Below are positions 9,203-19,118 of a DNA stretch of 53,709 nucleotides, piece by piece; within the stretch, counting starts at the first letter, position 1; the number at the start of each line of letters is the position of its first letter. The position numbers and the translations under genes are program-made. The notes below the pieces were generated by a model. The model worked only from the letters and a program-made list of their open reading frames with translations. It did no database searches and was not told the origin of the DNA. The DNA lies in NCBI RefSeq assembly GCF_036788415.1, contig NZ_DAIQNN010000016.1:1-53709 (forward strand). The letters run 5' to 3'. This DNA is from Rubrimonas sp036788415. GTDB taxonomy: Bacteria; Pseudomonadota; Alphaproteobacteria; Rhodobacterales; Rhodobacteraceae.

Positions 9203-12200
9203 ACCAGAACGAGACGACGGTCGAGAGCAGCACGCCGCCGGCAATGGCCATCGCGAAGGGCGGCCAGAAGCCGCCGCCGGCAAGGATCAGCGGCAGGAAG
9301 CCGCCGAAGGTCGTAACTGTGGTCGAGACGATGTGGCGGCCCTGGCGCATGACCACGCCGCGGATCGCCGCGCGATCGCCCGCAGCGGCTTCCGCGTCCT
9401 CCTGCAGCGCCGTGAGGATGATGATGGCGGCGTTGATCGAGACGCCGACCGACCCGATCACCCCGATCAGCGCCACAACGCCGAACGGATAGCGGAAGAC
9501 CGCCAGCGCCAGAAGGCTGAGGCCCATGGCGAGGCCGCAGACGACGAAGGCCACCGCTGACAGCCGCCAAGAATTGAAGGTCACGACGATCGAGGCGACC
9601 ATGCCGACGACGACGATCCCGAGCGTGGACATCAGGTTGCGGATGGTTTCATCCCGCGCATCGGTGTCGCCGCCCCATTCGATGCGATAGCCGGCGGGCA
9701 GCGACAATGGCGCAGTGGCCAGCCGCTCCTGCAGCAGCGACAGGGCCTCGTCGGGCAGAACGCCATGTTCGAGGAAGCCTTGCACGGTATTGACCCGTTC
9801 GCCGTTGCGCCGGGCGATGGCGGTCTCTGCCGGTTCGAGCCTCGGGGTCCCGAGCGCGGCAAGCGGGATCGGCGACCAATCGCCCGCCAGCGCGGCAGCG
9901 CGCGCGCCGGCCGGCGCGACGGTCAGGGCCGCGATCGCGGCCGCATCGGCGCGATCCGCCGCCGGCAGGCGCACGCGCACTGGCATCTCCTCCGGCCCCT
10001 CAATCAGCGAACCGCCGAGCGCGCCCTCCCCCAGCGCCTGCACCTGTGACGCAACCTCGACCAGAGTGAGGCCCGCAAGTCGCGCCGCGTCCGCGTCGAG
10101 CAAAAGGCGCAACTTAGGCGCGGTGCCGGCGAGTTCCGCGCGGGCATGGGTGACGAATGGCGTCTCGGCCATGCGCAGGCGGGCCTGCTCGCCAAGCGCG
10201 CGCAGTCCGTCGAGCGAGGGGCCTACAAGGCGCAACTCGAGCGGCGCATCGACGGGCGGCCCCTGCTTTAGCCCGCGCACAAGCGCGCGAGCCTGCGGAA
10301 CGCCCGCATCGAGGGCGCGCTGAAGCCGCGGCACGGCGGCGTCCGTGGCGTCGGGCGAGACCGTCGTGACCAGCGCCTCGGCGAAGCTCGGATCGCTGTC
10401 GCGGTTGGCGAGCATGTTGTAGTAAAATGCCGGCGCGCTTCGGCCGATGGACCACTGGACGGCGACAACCGCCGGATCGCCGCGCAGGATCGCCTCGGCC
10501 GCGCGTGCCGCCGCGTCGGTCTCCCGGATCGAGGCGCCGCCCGGCAGTTCCAGTTGCACATGGAACTGGTCGCGCTCGACGCCCGGAAAGAACTGGGCGC
10601 TCAGGGTCGGCAGGGCGAGGAACCCGACGATGGCCGGGGTCGCCGCCGCCGCCATCGCGAGACCGCGCCAGCGCAGGGCCGCGTCGAGCGAGGCCGCGAA
10701 CACACGGGACACCACGGCGGCCCGGATGCCGTCGCGCCACCAGCGCGGGGCCTCACCGACCGCGGGCAGCATCCGTGCCGCCAGCGCAGGGGTCACGAAC
10801 AGCGCCAGGCCGAACGAGATGACCAGCATGGTGATGACCGAAAGCGCGATGGCCCCGACGAAGTTTCCCGCCGGGCCGGGCAGCGTCGCCATCGGCAGGA
10901 AGGCGAACACGGTCGTCGCCGTCGAGGCCGCCAAGGGAGTCGCGAGACGCCGGACCGTCCCCTGCACCGCCGCCAGCCGCGGCGCACCTGCCCCGATCCG
11001 CCGGCGCATCTCGTCGGTGGTCACGATGGCCGCGTCGACCAGCAGACCCAGCGCGACGATCAGCCCCGTGACAGACATCTGGTGAATGACCACACCAAGC
11101 TTCTCGAGCACGAACAGCGCGCCGAGCGCCGTCAGCGGCAACGTCGCGCCGACGATGAGCGCGGAGCGCCACCCCATCGAGACGAAAAGCACCACAACCA
11201 CCAGCGCCACCCCAAGGGCGAGGTTCCACAGCACATCGGCCATGCGCGCCGCCGTGTAGCCGCTCTGGTCGAAGGCGAGGCGCACCTCGAGACCCGCCGG
11301 CGCGCCGGCGGCAAAGGCCTCGACATCCGCGCGAAGGCGCGCGGCCCAGCGGTCGACCTGCCGGTCCTCCTCCATCCGCGCGGCCACCAGCACGGCGCGC
11401 CGGCCCATGTCGTAGGCGATCTGGTCCGGCGGGTCGGCTGGGGTGCGGGTGACGCGCGCCACGTCGCCCACCCGCAGGGCGCGCCCGTCCGGTCCGCCCG
11501 CCAGCGGCGTGTCGCGCACGCGATCGAGGCTGTCGATCTCGCCCGCCACCTCGATCAGGTAATCCGCGCCCGGCCCGCGCACGCGCCCGGCCGCGACCTT
11601 GGCGTCGGCGGCGCCGATGGCGGCGGCCACGTCCGCGGGCGTCAACCCGAGCGCGGCGAGCGCGTCGGCGTCGACCTCGACCAGCACCTCCTCGGCCGCG
11701 GCGCCGTAGAGTTCCACCCGCTTGGTGTTCGGCGCCTGGCGCAGGCGCTCCTGCAGCGCGCGGGCGGTGCGCGACAGCACGCCGATGGGGGCTGCGAGCC
11801 CGTCGCGGGCGGTGATCGACGCGATGGCCGTGAAGGCGCCGGTACGGTCGTCGTCGAACAGCGGGGCCACGACACCGGCCGGCAATTCGGATGCCACGTC
11901 GCCGAGCGCGTCGCGGATCTCGGACCACACCTCGGGTATGCGCCTCACGGGCGTGAAGACCGACAGCTCGATCTGGATCGACGAGACGCCCGCGCGGCTG
12001 ACCGACTTGATCTCCTCGATCTCCGGAAGTTCGCGCAGCCGCGCCTCGATCTTCTCGGTCACGAGCGCCTCGACCCGGGCGGGGTCCGCCCCGGGATAGC
12101 GGGTGATGACAGTCGCGAACAGGTTGGTGATGGTCGGATCTTCCTGCCGCCCCAGCGTGCCGAGGGCATTGAGGCCCAGCGCGACCAGCGTCAGCAGCAC

Positions 12201-12242
12201 GAGGGCCAAGTACCGGGGTCGGCGGTGGAGCAGCGCGCCCAT
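9117..12242 (-). CDS. RND-family efflux pump, inner-membrane transporter
   Basis: 1041 residues, full length for AcrB/MexB-type proton-driven exporters. First helix near the N-terminus, large periplasmic loop about residues 35-330, a block of helices with the conserved GLLVDAAIVTTDEM segment around residue 390 (the family's GLxVDxAIV), second periplasmic loop, and a closing helix block. The sequence resembles the HAE/heavy-metal-like lineage with short loops seen in proteobacterial pumps paired with a HlyD adaptor. The adaptor gene ends three bases upstream, so the two form an operon governed by the TetR-type regulator. Substrate unknown. The 3' end overlaps the EamA gene on the other strand. 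Confidence 0.93.
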   Translation of the reverse strand: MGALLHRRPRYLALVLLTLVALGLNALGTLGRQEDPTITNLFATVITRYPGADPARVEALVTEKIEARLRELPEIEEIKSVSRAGVSSIQIELSVFTPVRRIPEVWSEIRDALGDVASELPAGVVAPLFDDDRTGAFTAIASITARDGLAAPIGVLSRTARALQERLRQAPNTKRVELYGAAAEEVLVEVDADALAALGLTPADVAAAIGAADAKVAAGRVRGPGADYLIEVAGEIDSLDRVRDTPLAGGPDGRALRVGDVARVTRTPADPPDQIAYDMGRRAVLVAARMEEDRQVDRWAARLRADVEAFAAGAPAGLEVRLAFDQSGYTAARMADVLWNLALGVALVVVVLFVSMGWRSALIVGATLPLTALGALFVLEKLGVVIHQMSVTGLIVALGLLVDAAIVTTDEMRRRIGAGAPRLAAVQGTVRRLATPLAASTATTVFAFLPMATLPGPAGNFVGAIALSVITMLVISFGLALFVTPALAARMLPAVGEAPRWWRDGIRAAVVSRVFAASLDAALRWRGLAMAAAATPAIVGFLALPTLSAQFFPGVERDQFHVQLELPGGASIRETDAAARAAEAILRGDPAVVAVQWSIGRSAPAFYYNMLANRDSDPSFAEALVTTVSPDATDAAVPRLQRALDAGVPQARALVRGLKQGPPVDAPLELRLVGPSLDGLRALGEQARLRMAETPFVTHARAELAGTAPKLRLLLDADAARLAGLTLVEVASQVQALGEGALGGSLIEGPEEMPVRVRLPAADRADAAAIAALTVAPAGARAAALAGDWSPIPLAALGTPRLEPAETAIARRNGERVNTVQGFLEHGVLPDEALSLLQERLATAPLSLPAGYRIEWGGDTDARDETIRNLMSTLGIVVVGMVASIVVTFNSWRLSAVAFVVCGLAMGLSLLALAVFRYPFGVVALIGVIGSVGVSINAAIIILTALQEDAEAAAGDRAAIRGVVMRQGRHIVSTTVTTFGGFLPLILAGGGFWPPFAMAIAGGVLLSTVVSFWFTPPAFSLLAGRRQRAKARPVPVRLAAE

Positions 12243-12245
12243 CCC

Positions 12246-13409
12246 TCAGCCCCCGTCAGCGGGCAGCGGCGTCACGCGCTGGCCCGCCACGAGGCGGTGC
12301 ACGCCCTCCGCCACAAGCAGCGCGCCGTCGGGGATCGCCCCGCGCACGAAGGCGCTGCCGTTCTCGACATGGAGCACTTCGACCGCTTCCGGTCGGGCGA
12401 CATGACCTTGCTGCCCGTCCGGCACAACAAGCATCACGGCCCACAGTCCGCGGATGCCTTCCTGCAAGGCGACGAGAGGCACCCAGGCGCCGGGTTCGTT
12501 CTCACTGCGCGGCAAGGCGAGGCGGACGATCTCTCCCATCGCAAGCGCGGCGTCCGATGGCAGGTCGACGACGAGGGCACGGGTGCGCGTCGCGGGATCG
12601 ATGTCGGGAACGACCGCGCGCAGCCGACCCCCGATCGGGCCGGTTCGCGTGTCGATCATCAACTCGGTATCGGCGGTCAGCGTGGCAGCCAGCGCCGCAG
12701 GCACGCCAACCCTTGCCCGCGGCCGGCCGGTTTCGTGGAGCGTGACGATGGGCGCGCCTGCGGCGACCACCGCCCCTTCGTCGCGCGCGCGCGAAACAAC
12801 CGCGCCGGCAAAAGGCGCGCGGAGCTCGGATTTGGCGATGTCGAGATCGATCGCCGCAAGTCGAGCATCGGTCTCGCGGATGCGGGCCAGCACGGCATCG
12901 ACAGCAAAGCGCGCCTCGTCGAGCGCCTGCGCGGTATCGAAACCGCGGCCGCTCAGCGCGCTGCGCCGTCCGAGGGTCGATTCGGCCAGTGCCAGATCGG
13001 CCGCCAGGACATCGCGCGCCGCTTCCAGGCGCGCGCGCTCGCGCTGCAGCGGTTCGGTGTCGAGGCTGGCAAGCAGAGCCCCGGCTGCGACCGTGTCCCC
13101 TTCCTGCGCGAGCACCGCGACCACGAGGCCGGGCCGCTCGAAACCGAGCGCCGCCTGTCGCGCGGGCTCGACCCGTCCCACGAAGCGTTCGGTCCAGGCA
13201 AAGCCGGGCTCGATCCTCAGTCTCAGGGCGCGCACCGGCAGCGGCGCTGGCGCGACGGCCTGCGCGGCAGCGGCAGCCACCCGCACGCGCATTGCATCAA
13301 GACCGAGATGCGCGGCGCCGAAGATGGCCACCGCGAACAGCAGCGCCCCCGTCCACGCGCGGATCCGGCGCGACCTCGCGGAACCGGAGCCGGCTTGCGT
13401 GTCTGGCAT
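12246..13409 (-). CDS. RND efflux periplasmic adaptor (membrane-fusion) protein
   Basis: 387 residues from the ATG at 13409, which gives a membrane anchor (ALLFAVAIFGAAHLGL) after a short basic cytoplasmic N-terminus. A lipoyl/biotin-like half (GFERPGLVVAVLAQEGDTVAAG) and its partner half (LRAPFAGAVVSR) flank an alpha-hairpin with coiled-coil character about residues 110-200; beta-barrel and membrane-proximal domains follow. It bridges the RND pump to an outer-membrane channel; no channel gene is in the window. It is the first gene of the pump operon, 40 bases downstream of the palindromic operator. Confidence 0.9.
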   Translation of the reverse strand: MPDTQAGSGSARSRRIRAWTGALLFAVAIFGAAHLGLDAMRVRVAAAAAQAVAPAPLPVRALRLRIEPGFAWTERFVGRVEPARQAALGFERPGLVVAVLAQEGDTVAAGALLASLDTEPLQRERARLEAARDVLAADLALAESTLGRRSALSGRGFDTAQALDEARFAVDAVLARIRETDARLAAIDLDIAKSELRAPFAGAVVSRARDEGAVVAAGAPIVTLHETGRPRARVGVPAALAATLTADTELMIDTRTGPIGGRLRAVVPDIDPATRTRALVVDLPSDAALAMGEIVRLALPRSENEPGAWVPLVALQEGIRGLWAVMLVVPDGQQGHVARPEAVEVLHVENGSAFVRGAIPDGALLVAEGVHRLVAGQRVTPLPADGG

Positions 13410-13448
13410 CGTGCGATCTCCGGTGGACGTCGCCGCCCGCGCGGCGTT

Positions 13449-13467
13449 AAGTGAGACGGTCTCACTT
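13449..13467. promoter_or_regulatory. Palindromic operator for the TetR-type regulator
   Basis: A 19-base perfect inverted repeat: aagtgagac, one central g, gtctcactt. It lies in the 115-base gap between the divergent efflux operon and the tetR gene, 40 bases from one start codon and 58 from the other. The position and size are typical of operators bound by TetR repressors that control both divergent units. A TATGTA hexamer just downstream (13470-13475) could be the -10 element of the regulator gene. Confidence 0.75.
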
Positions 13468-13524
13468 TCTATGTAAGCTGGCAAAACATTTTTTGCTGCA
13501 TCGCGGGGTGGAGAGTAGCGCGGG

Positions 13525-14187
13525 ATGGGCGGACGGCAGAGCGACAAGGCGGCAGGATGCAAGGGTGGGCGTGCGCCCTACCACCACGGCGACCTGCGCG
13601 CCGCGCTCATCGATGCCGCGACCGACCTCATCCGGGGCGGACGCGTCGAAACCTTCACCGTCGCCGAGGCTGCGCGCCAGGCCGGGGTCAGCAGCGGCGC
13701 CCCCTACCGCCACTTTGCCGACCGCGACGCGCTGCTCGACGCCGTCGCCGCCGCGGGGTTCCTGCGCCTGCAGGCCCGCACCGAAGCTGCGAGCGCGGAA
13801 CACGGGCCCGGCACGCTCGACGGGTTGATCGCAAGCGGCCAGGCCTATGTCGCCTTCGGCGCCGAGGAACCGGAACTGTTCCACCTGATGTGGGGCGCGA
13901 CGCGACCGCACCTCGAGAACGGCATCGCCACCGAGACGGGGGCGCGCTGCTACGCCGCCTTCATCGCGCGGCTGCAGGGGGTCATGGGAGCGCAAGGGCT
14001 GGGAACCCGCGACCCGCATGAATTCGGCGCGCCGCTCTGGGCCATGGTGCACGGCTTTGCGGGGCTGCTCATCGGGCGCAGCCCGATGCTCGGCGCGGAT
14101 CTGACCGGGGTCCAGAACATGGCGGACCGGTCCGCCCGGGCATATTTCGCAGGGTCGCGCGTTGATGCGGAGGGGTCAGCGCGTTGA
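13525..14187 (+). CDS. TetR/AcrR-family transcriptional repressor
   Basis: 220 residues. N-terminal DNA-binding domain (about residues 20-68) with helix-turn-helix FTVAEAARQAGVSSGAPYRH and the following helix FADRDALLDAVA; the C-terminal domain is the ligand/dimer region of the WHG type (tail region HEFGAPLWAMVHGFAGLLIG). Divergent from the RND efflux operon with the 19-base palindrome between them, so it most likely represses the pump and itself until a ligand binds. Ligand unknown. Confidence 0.9.
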   Translation: MGGRQSDKAAGCKGGRAPYHHGDLRAALIDAATDLIRGGRVETFTVAEAARQAGVSSGAPYRHFADRDALLDAVAAAGFLRLQARTEAASAEHGPGTLDGLIASGQAYVAFGAEEPELFHLMWGATRPHLENGIATETGARCYAAFIARLQGVMGAQGLGTRDPHEFGAPLWAMVHGFAGLLIGRSPMLGADLTGVQNMADRSARAYFAGSRVDAEGSAR

Positions 14188-14275
14188 CGCCATGGGGGCG
14201 CGCGAAAACGTGAAAGCGTTTGCCGGCTGGCCCGTGGGCGGTGCATAAAGCCGGCCGGGAACCACGGGGTCTTGC

Positions 14276-16054
14276 ATGGCTGATCGGCCTTTGCTGTCGG
14301 TCGAAGGGCTGACGATCGGCTTCGGCGGACCGTCCGGACCGCTCGCGCTCGATGACGTTTCGTTCTCGCTGCGGCGGGGCGAGACCCTGTCGCTGGTCGG
14401 TGAATCCGGATCGGGCAAGACGCTGGCCGCCCGCAGCCTTCTGGGAATTCTGCCGCGCGGGGCGCACATCCGCGCCGGCCATGCCATCTTCGTCGATCGA
14501 GATGGCGCGAGCGATCTGCTGGCACTGGGCGATGCGGCGCTGCGCGACATCCGCGGGTCCCGCATCGCAATGGTGTTCCAGGAGCCGATGAGCGCGCTGT
14601 CGCCGTTGCACAGCGTCGGCGAGCAGGTCGCCGAGGCGGTACGGCTGCATCACGGCGCGACCCGAGCCGCGGCGGCGGAGCGCTGCATCGAGGTCTTCGC
14701 GGAAGTGGGGTTCCCGGACCCGGATCGGGCCTACGCGGCCTACCCCTTCCAGCTGTCGGGCGGACTGCGCCAGCGGGCGATGATCGCGATGGCGATGGTG
14801 TGCCGCCCGACGCTGCTGATCGCGGACGAGCCGACCACTGCGCTCGACGTGACGACGCAGGCCACGGTGCTCGACCTCATCCGCCGGCTGCAGGCCGAGA
14901 CGGGCATGGGCGTGCTGCTGATCACTCACGACCTCGGCGTCGTGGCCAATGTCGCCGACACCGTCGCCGTGATGCGGGCCGGCCGCGTGGTCGAGGCCGG
15001 ACCGGTGACGGCCGTGCTGGGCGCGGCCGGACATCCCTACACGCGAGCGCTGATGGCAGCGACGCCAACGATCCCGGAGGCACCGTCCTGCCGCGTGCCG
15101 ACGGCGCTCGACACGATCCTGCAGGTGTCCGGGTTGAACAAGACCTATCCCGGGCGGCGACTGGCGCTTGGCCGCCGCGCGCCGCCGGTGACGGCCGCCA
15201 TCGACGTGGGCTTCGCGCTCGAACGCGGGGCCACGCTTGCGATCGTCGGCGAATCCGGGTCGGGAAAATCCACCATCGCGAGGCTGGCGCTGCTCGCGGA
15301 GATCCCCGATCCCGGATCGCGCGTCGTCTTTCGCGGTCGGGACGGGGTCGAGATCGACATCGGCAGTGCCGGTCCGGAAGCGCTTCGCGCCTTCCGCCGC
15401 CGCGCGCAGATGGTGTTCCAGGACCCTTTCGCGTCGCTGTCGCCGCGCATGACGATCCGCGACATCCTGACGGAGCCGCTGCGCGTCCACCGGATCGGAA
15501 CCCCGGCCGAGCAGCGCGACCGCGCGGCGGCGCTGATGGCCAGGGTCGGCCTGTCGCCTGACCATCTCGGGCGCTTTCCGCACGCTTTCTCGGGCGGACA
15601 GCGCCAGCGCATCTCGATCGCGCGGGCACTTGCGCTCGGGCCCGAACTTCTTGTCTGCGACGAGCCAACCTCGGCACTCGATGTCAGTGTGCAGGCGCAG
15701 GTGCTTGATCTTCTTGCAGAGTTGCGTCGAGAACTCGGTTTGTCGATGCTTTTCATAAGCCACAACCTCGCGGTTGTCGCGGGCATAGCAGATCATGTCG
15801 CCGTGATGCGTCGCGGCAGGATCGTCGAGTCCGCACCGGTGGACCGTCTGTTTCTCGCGCCTGTGCATCCGTACACGCAGGCGCTGATCGCCGCGTCGCC
15901 GGTTGCGGATTGCGAAGCGCGGCTCGATCTCGCCGCGGTTTCACTGGGCGCGGGCGAGCCGGAAACCTGGCCCGAGCGCTTTCGGGTCGGCGAGCACGCC
16001 GTTCCCGCGCTGCGCGAGATCGAGGCCGGCCATTTCGTACGGTGCGCGGCATGA
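14276..16054 (+). CDS. Fused ABC ATPase of a peptide-type importer
   Basis: 592 residues containing two complete ABC ATPase domains in tandem (YejF-like fusion of DppD- and DppF-type proteins). Domain 1: Walker A GESGSGKT about residue 42, signature QLSGGLRQR, Walker B LLIADEPT. Domain 2: Walker A GESGSGKS about residue 325, signature FSGGQRQR, Walker B LLVCDEPT. Each is followed by the oligopeptide-ABC tail with HPYTRALM / HPYTQALI. First gene of a four-gene operon; its stop overlaps the start of the substrate-binding protein gene (ATGA). Powers import of a peptide or related solute through the two permeases downstream. Confidence 0.93.
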   Translation: MADRPLLSVEGLTIGFGGPSGPLALDDVSFSLRRGETLSLVGESGSGKTLAARSLLGILPRGAHIRAGHAIFVDRDGASDLLALGDAALRDIRGSRIAMVFQEPMSALSPLHSVGEQVAEAVRLHHGATRAAAAERCIEVFAEVGFPDPDRAYAAYPFQLSGGLRQRAMIAMAMVCRPTLLIADEPTTALDVTTQATVLDLIRRLQAETGMGVLLITHDLGVVANVADTVAVMRAGRVVEAGPVTAVLGAAGHPYTRALMAATPTIPEAPSCRVPTALDTILQVSGLNKTYPGRRLALGRRAPPVTAAIDVGFALERGATLAIVGESGSGKSTIARLALLAEIPDPGSRVVFRGRDGVEIDIGSAGPEALRAFRRRAQMVFQDPFASLSPRMTIRDILTEPLRVHRIGTPAEQRDRAAALMARVGLSPDHLGRFPHAFSGGQRQRISIARALALGPELLVCDEPTSALDVSVQAQVLDLLAELRRELGLSMLFISHNLAVVAGIADHVAVMRRGRIVESAPVDRLFLAPVHPYTQALIAASPVADCEARLDLAAVSLGAGEPETWPERFRVGEHAVPALREIEAGHFVRCAA

Positions 16055-17943
16055 GGCGGCGCGATGTCCTCACGGCGGCTCTCGCGATGGCCGCTGGCGG
16101 CGTTCCGCGCGCGCGCGCGACGGCGGAACCGCCGGCGCTGGCGAGGGCGGTGGCGACCGGTGCCCTTCCGCCAGCCGTGGCGCGCCTGCCGCTCGATCCG
16201 CTCATCGTCGATCTGCCAGCGCGCGGACGGGCCTTCGGCGTCCATGGCGGCGAGATCCGCACGTTGATCGGCACTCCGCGCGACGTGAGGATGGCCGTCG
16301 TGTACGGCTATGCGCGGCTTGTCGGGTATGACGACAGTTATGCGCTGGTCCCCGACATCCTGCGCCAAGTCGAGGTCGAGGATGGCAGGGCATTCACCTT
16401 CCGCCTGCGGCGGGGGCATCGCTGGTCCGACGGCCACCCCTTCACCACCGAGGATTTCCGATACTGGTGGGAGGATGTGGCCCTGAACCCCGACCTATCC
16501 CCCGCTGGCCCGCCAGAGTCGATGCTGGTGGATGGGGCGGCGCCGGTCGTCAGCGTGATCGACGAGGTCACGATCCGCTATGTCTGGCCGAAGCCGAATC
16601 CGCGCTTCCTGCCTGCGCTGGCGGGCGCGCGTCCTCGCGACGTGTTCAGCCCGTTCCATCGCATGCGCCGCTTCCACGCCCGCTATGCCGACCCCGACGC
16701 TCTGGCGGCCGAGGTGGCGGCCGACAGCGCCCGAAGCTGGGCCGCGCTGCACAACAAGCGCGACGATCTCTATGCCTTCGACGATCCGGACCTGCCGACG
16801 CTGCAGCCCTGGCGCAACACGACCGCACGCAACAGCCAGCGCTATGTTCTTGAACGGAACCCTTTCTACCACCGTGTCGATAGCGAGGGGAGGCAGCTTC
16901 CCTATGTCGACAGGATCGAGATGATGGTCGCCTCCGGCAGCCTGATCCCGGCAAAGACCAACCGGGGCGAGGTCGAACTTCAGGCGCGGGGCCTGTCGTT
17001 CTCGGACGCGCCGGTGCTGCGAAAGGGCGAAGCGTCCGGCGGATACCGCACGCAGCTGTGGCGATCGGGCTACGCCTCGGAGATTGCGCTTTATCCGAAC
17101 CTGAATGCGAACGACGCGGTCTGGAGGGGCGTGCTCCGCGATGTGCGGGTACGCCGGGCGCTGAGCCTTGCGATCAGCCGCGAGACGCTCAACCGGTCGC
17201 TTTATTTCGGACTGGGCCGCCCGGCGGCGATGGCCGCTCTGCCGGAGAGCCCTTTCCATAACCCCGACCATGCTCAGGCCTGGACGCAGTTCGACCTCGA
17301 TGGGGCGGCATCGCTTCTGGACGCGGCGGGACTCGATGCACGGCGCGGGGGTGTGCGCCTTCTGCCGGACGGTCGGCAGGCCGAGATCGTGGCGGAGACG
17401 GCTGGCGAGAGGCGCGAGGAACTCGATGCGCTGGAACTGCTGGCCGAGATGTGGGCCGAAGTGGGGCTTCGGCTGATCTTCCGCCCGCTCGACCGCGACA
17501 TCCTGCGCAACCGTGTCTATTCGGGCGACTCGATCCTGCCGGTCTGGTTCGGCTGGAACCTCGGCATCCCGACCGCGGATGCGGTTCCCAACGAGGTCGC
17601 CCCAGTGGATCAGGTTACCTTCACATGGCCAAAATGGGGCCAATACGCACAGAGCGGCGGCAAGCTCGGCGAGCCCGTCGACGTTCCCGAGGCGCGCAGA
17701 CTGCTGGAACTCTATCAATCCTGGACACGGTCGCCTGACATTGCCGGACGCGCGGCGGCTTGGCGAGAGATGCTGGCGATCCACGCCGACCAGGTGTTCG
17801 CGATCGGCCTCGTCGCCTCGGCCCCGCAGCCGGTGGTTGTATCCAAGAGACTGCACAACCTACCGGAATCGGCCGTTTTCGCTTGGGAGCCTGGTGCCCA
17901 TTTCGGGGTGCACCGCATCGATGAAGCCTTCTTCGCGCCATGA
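16051..17943 (+). CDS. Extracytoplasmic substrate-binding protein, peptide-type ABC importer (SBP_bac_5)
   Basis: 630 residues. The ATG at 16051 overlaps the ATPase stop by four bases; it gives an export signal beginning MRRRDVLTAALAMAAGG, whose twin arginines could also suit Tat export. Family 5 solute-binding hallmarks are present: FTFRLRRGHRWSDGHPFT early and LPYVDRIEMM in the middle. The mature protein is longer than typical DppA, like other alphaproteobacterial members paired with YejF-type fused ATPases. The ligand cannot be assigned. Its stop overlaps the first permease start (ATGA), indicating translational coupling. Confidence 0.9.
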   Translation: MRRRDVLTAALAMAAGGVPRARATAEPPALARAVATGALPPAVARLPLDPLIVDLPARGRAFGVHGGEIRTLIGTPRDVRMAVVYGYARLVGYDDSYALVPDILRQVEVEDGRAFTFRLRRGHRWSDGHPFTTEDFRYWWEDVALNPDLSPAGPPESMLVDGAAPVVSVIDEVTIRYVWPKPNPRFLPALAGARPRDVFSPFHRMRRFHARYADPDALAAEVAADSARSWAALHNKRDDLYAFDDPDLPTLQPWRNTTARNSQRYVLERNPFYHRVDSEGRQLPYVDRIEMMVASGSLIPAKTNRGEVELQARGLSFSDAPVLRKGEASGGYRTQLWRSGYASEIALYPNLNANDAVWRGVLRDVRVRRALSLAISRETLNRSLYFGLGRPAAMAALPESPFHNPDHAQAWTQFDLDGAASLLDAAGLDARRGGVRLLPDGRQAEIVAETAGERREELDALELLAEMWAEVGLRLIFRPLDRDILRNRVYSGDSILPVWFGWNLGIPTADAVPNEVAPVDQVTFTWPKWGQYAQSGGKLGEPVDVPEARRLLELYQSWTRSPDIAGRAAAWREMLAIHADQVFAIGLVASAPQPVVVSKRLHNLPESAVFAWEPGAHFGVHRIDEAFFAP

Positions 17944-19115
17944 GCGGCATCGGGATCGGCAGTCGGGGTGCGCTTCGCATCGCAGGCTACGGGCTTGCGG
18001 CACTGGGCGGAGCCGTCGGGCTCCTGCCGGGCCCGACACCGCTCTGGGCACTCGTCACGCTGACCTGTGGCGCGGCGCTCGCACTCTGGGCGGGGGGACC
18101 TCTCGGAGCCTACATTCTGCGGCGCATCGCGGCCATGCTCGGCACGCTGCTCGTGGTGTCGGCGCTTGTTTTCTTGATCATCACGCTGCCGCCTGGCGAC
18201 TATCTCTCGAACCAGATCGCCGAGTTGCGCGCAACGGGACAGGAGTCCGGTGTTGCGCAGGCAGAATTCCTTGTTGCGGAATACGCGCTCGACCGACCGC
18301 TGCCGGAGCAATACCTGATATGGCTGGGACTGTGGCCGGGGCCGCGCGGGTTCTCGGGGATCCTCCAAGGCCATTTCGGCCAGAGCTTCGCACTGGATCG
18401 GCCCGTGCTCGAGATTGTGGGCGAGGCGATGGCCTTCACCCTGGGGCTCAATCTCGCGGTGGTGCTGTTCGTCTATGCGCTTGCGTTGCCACTCGGGGTT
18501 ATCGGGGCCATGCGTGCGGGGACCTGGATCGACCGGACGGTGTCGGTGGTCAGCTATCTCGGCCTTGCGACTCCCAACTTCCTGCTGGCGCTGCTGCTGA
18601 TGTACTACGGCAACAAGGCGGTCGGCTTGCCGATCGGCGGCGGCATGGCGCGGGAGTTCATCGGCCAGCCCTTGAGCGTCGAGAAGCTCGGCTCGATCCT
18701 CCTGCACCTCATCGCGCCCGTATTCGTCATCGGCACCGCTGCGGTTGCCGGCATGTCGCAACGGTTGCGTGCCAACCTTCTCGACGAATTGGGCAAACCC
18801 TACGTGGTGACCGCACGCGCCAAGGGGTTGGGCGAGACGCGGGCGGTATTGAAATACCCGCTGCGCGTGGCGCTGAACCCTTTCATCGCCGATATCGGCA
18901 ACCTTCTGCCGCAACTCGTGTCGGGCGCGGTGCTGGTATCGGTGGTGATGAGCCTTCCGACCATCGGGCCGATCCTTCTGTCGGCCTTGCGCTCGCAAGA
19001 CGTCTTCCTGTCGGGCTTCATCCTGCTGTTCGTGTCGGCGCTGACCCTCGTGGGCATGCTGCTGTCGGATCTGCTGCTGGCCCTCGTGGACCCACGAATC
19101 CGGCTCGGAGCCTGA
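17940..19115 (+). CDS. ABC importer permease (DppB/YejB type)
   Basis: 391 residues. Two extra N-terminal hydrophobic segments precede the standard start of the fold (YILRRIAAMLGTLLVVSALVF at about residue 58 onwards). The binding-protein-dependent transport domain with the EAA loop (ELGKPYVVTARAKGLGE) lies in the C-terminal half. A periplasmic loop between the first helices is long and charged, as in YejB. Overlaps the preceding gene by four bases; the second permease begins three bases after its stop. Confidence 0.9.
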   Translation: MSGIGIGSRGALRIAGYGLAALGGAVGLLPGPTPLWALVTLTCGAALALWAGGPLGAYILRRIAAMLGTLLVVSALVFLIITLPPGDYLSNQIAELRATGQESGVAQAEFLVAEYALDRPLPEQYLIWLGLWPGPRGFSGILQGHFGQSFALDRPVLEIVGEAMAFTLGLNLAVVLFVYALALPLGVIGAMRAGTWIDRTVSVVSYLGLATPNFLLALLLMYYGNKAVGLPIGGGMAREFIGQPLSVEKLGSILLHLIAPVFVIGTAAVAGMSQRLRANLLDELGKPYVVTARAKGLGETRAVLKYPLRVALNPFIADIGNLLPQLVSGAVLVSVVMSLPTIGPILLSALRSQDVFLSGFILLFVSALTLVGMLLSDLLLALVDPRIRLGA

Positions 19116-19118
19116 ACC

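Noticed and set aside
10554..13454. A 966-codon plus-strand frame opposite the RND pump operon
   Set aside because: Antisense of the pump and adaptor genes, low-complexity His/Arg/Gly/Asp composition.
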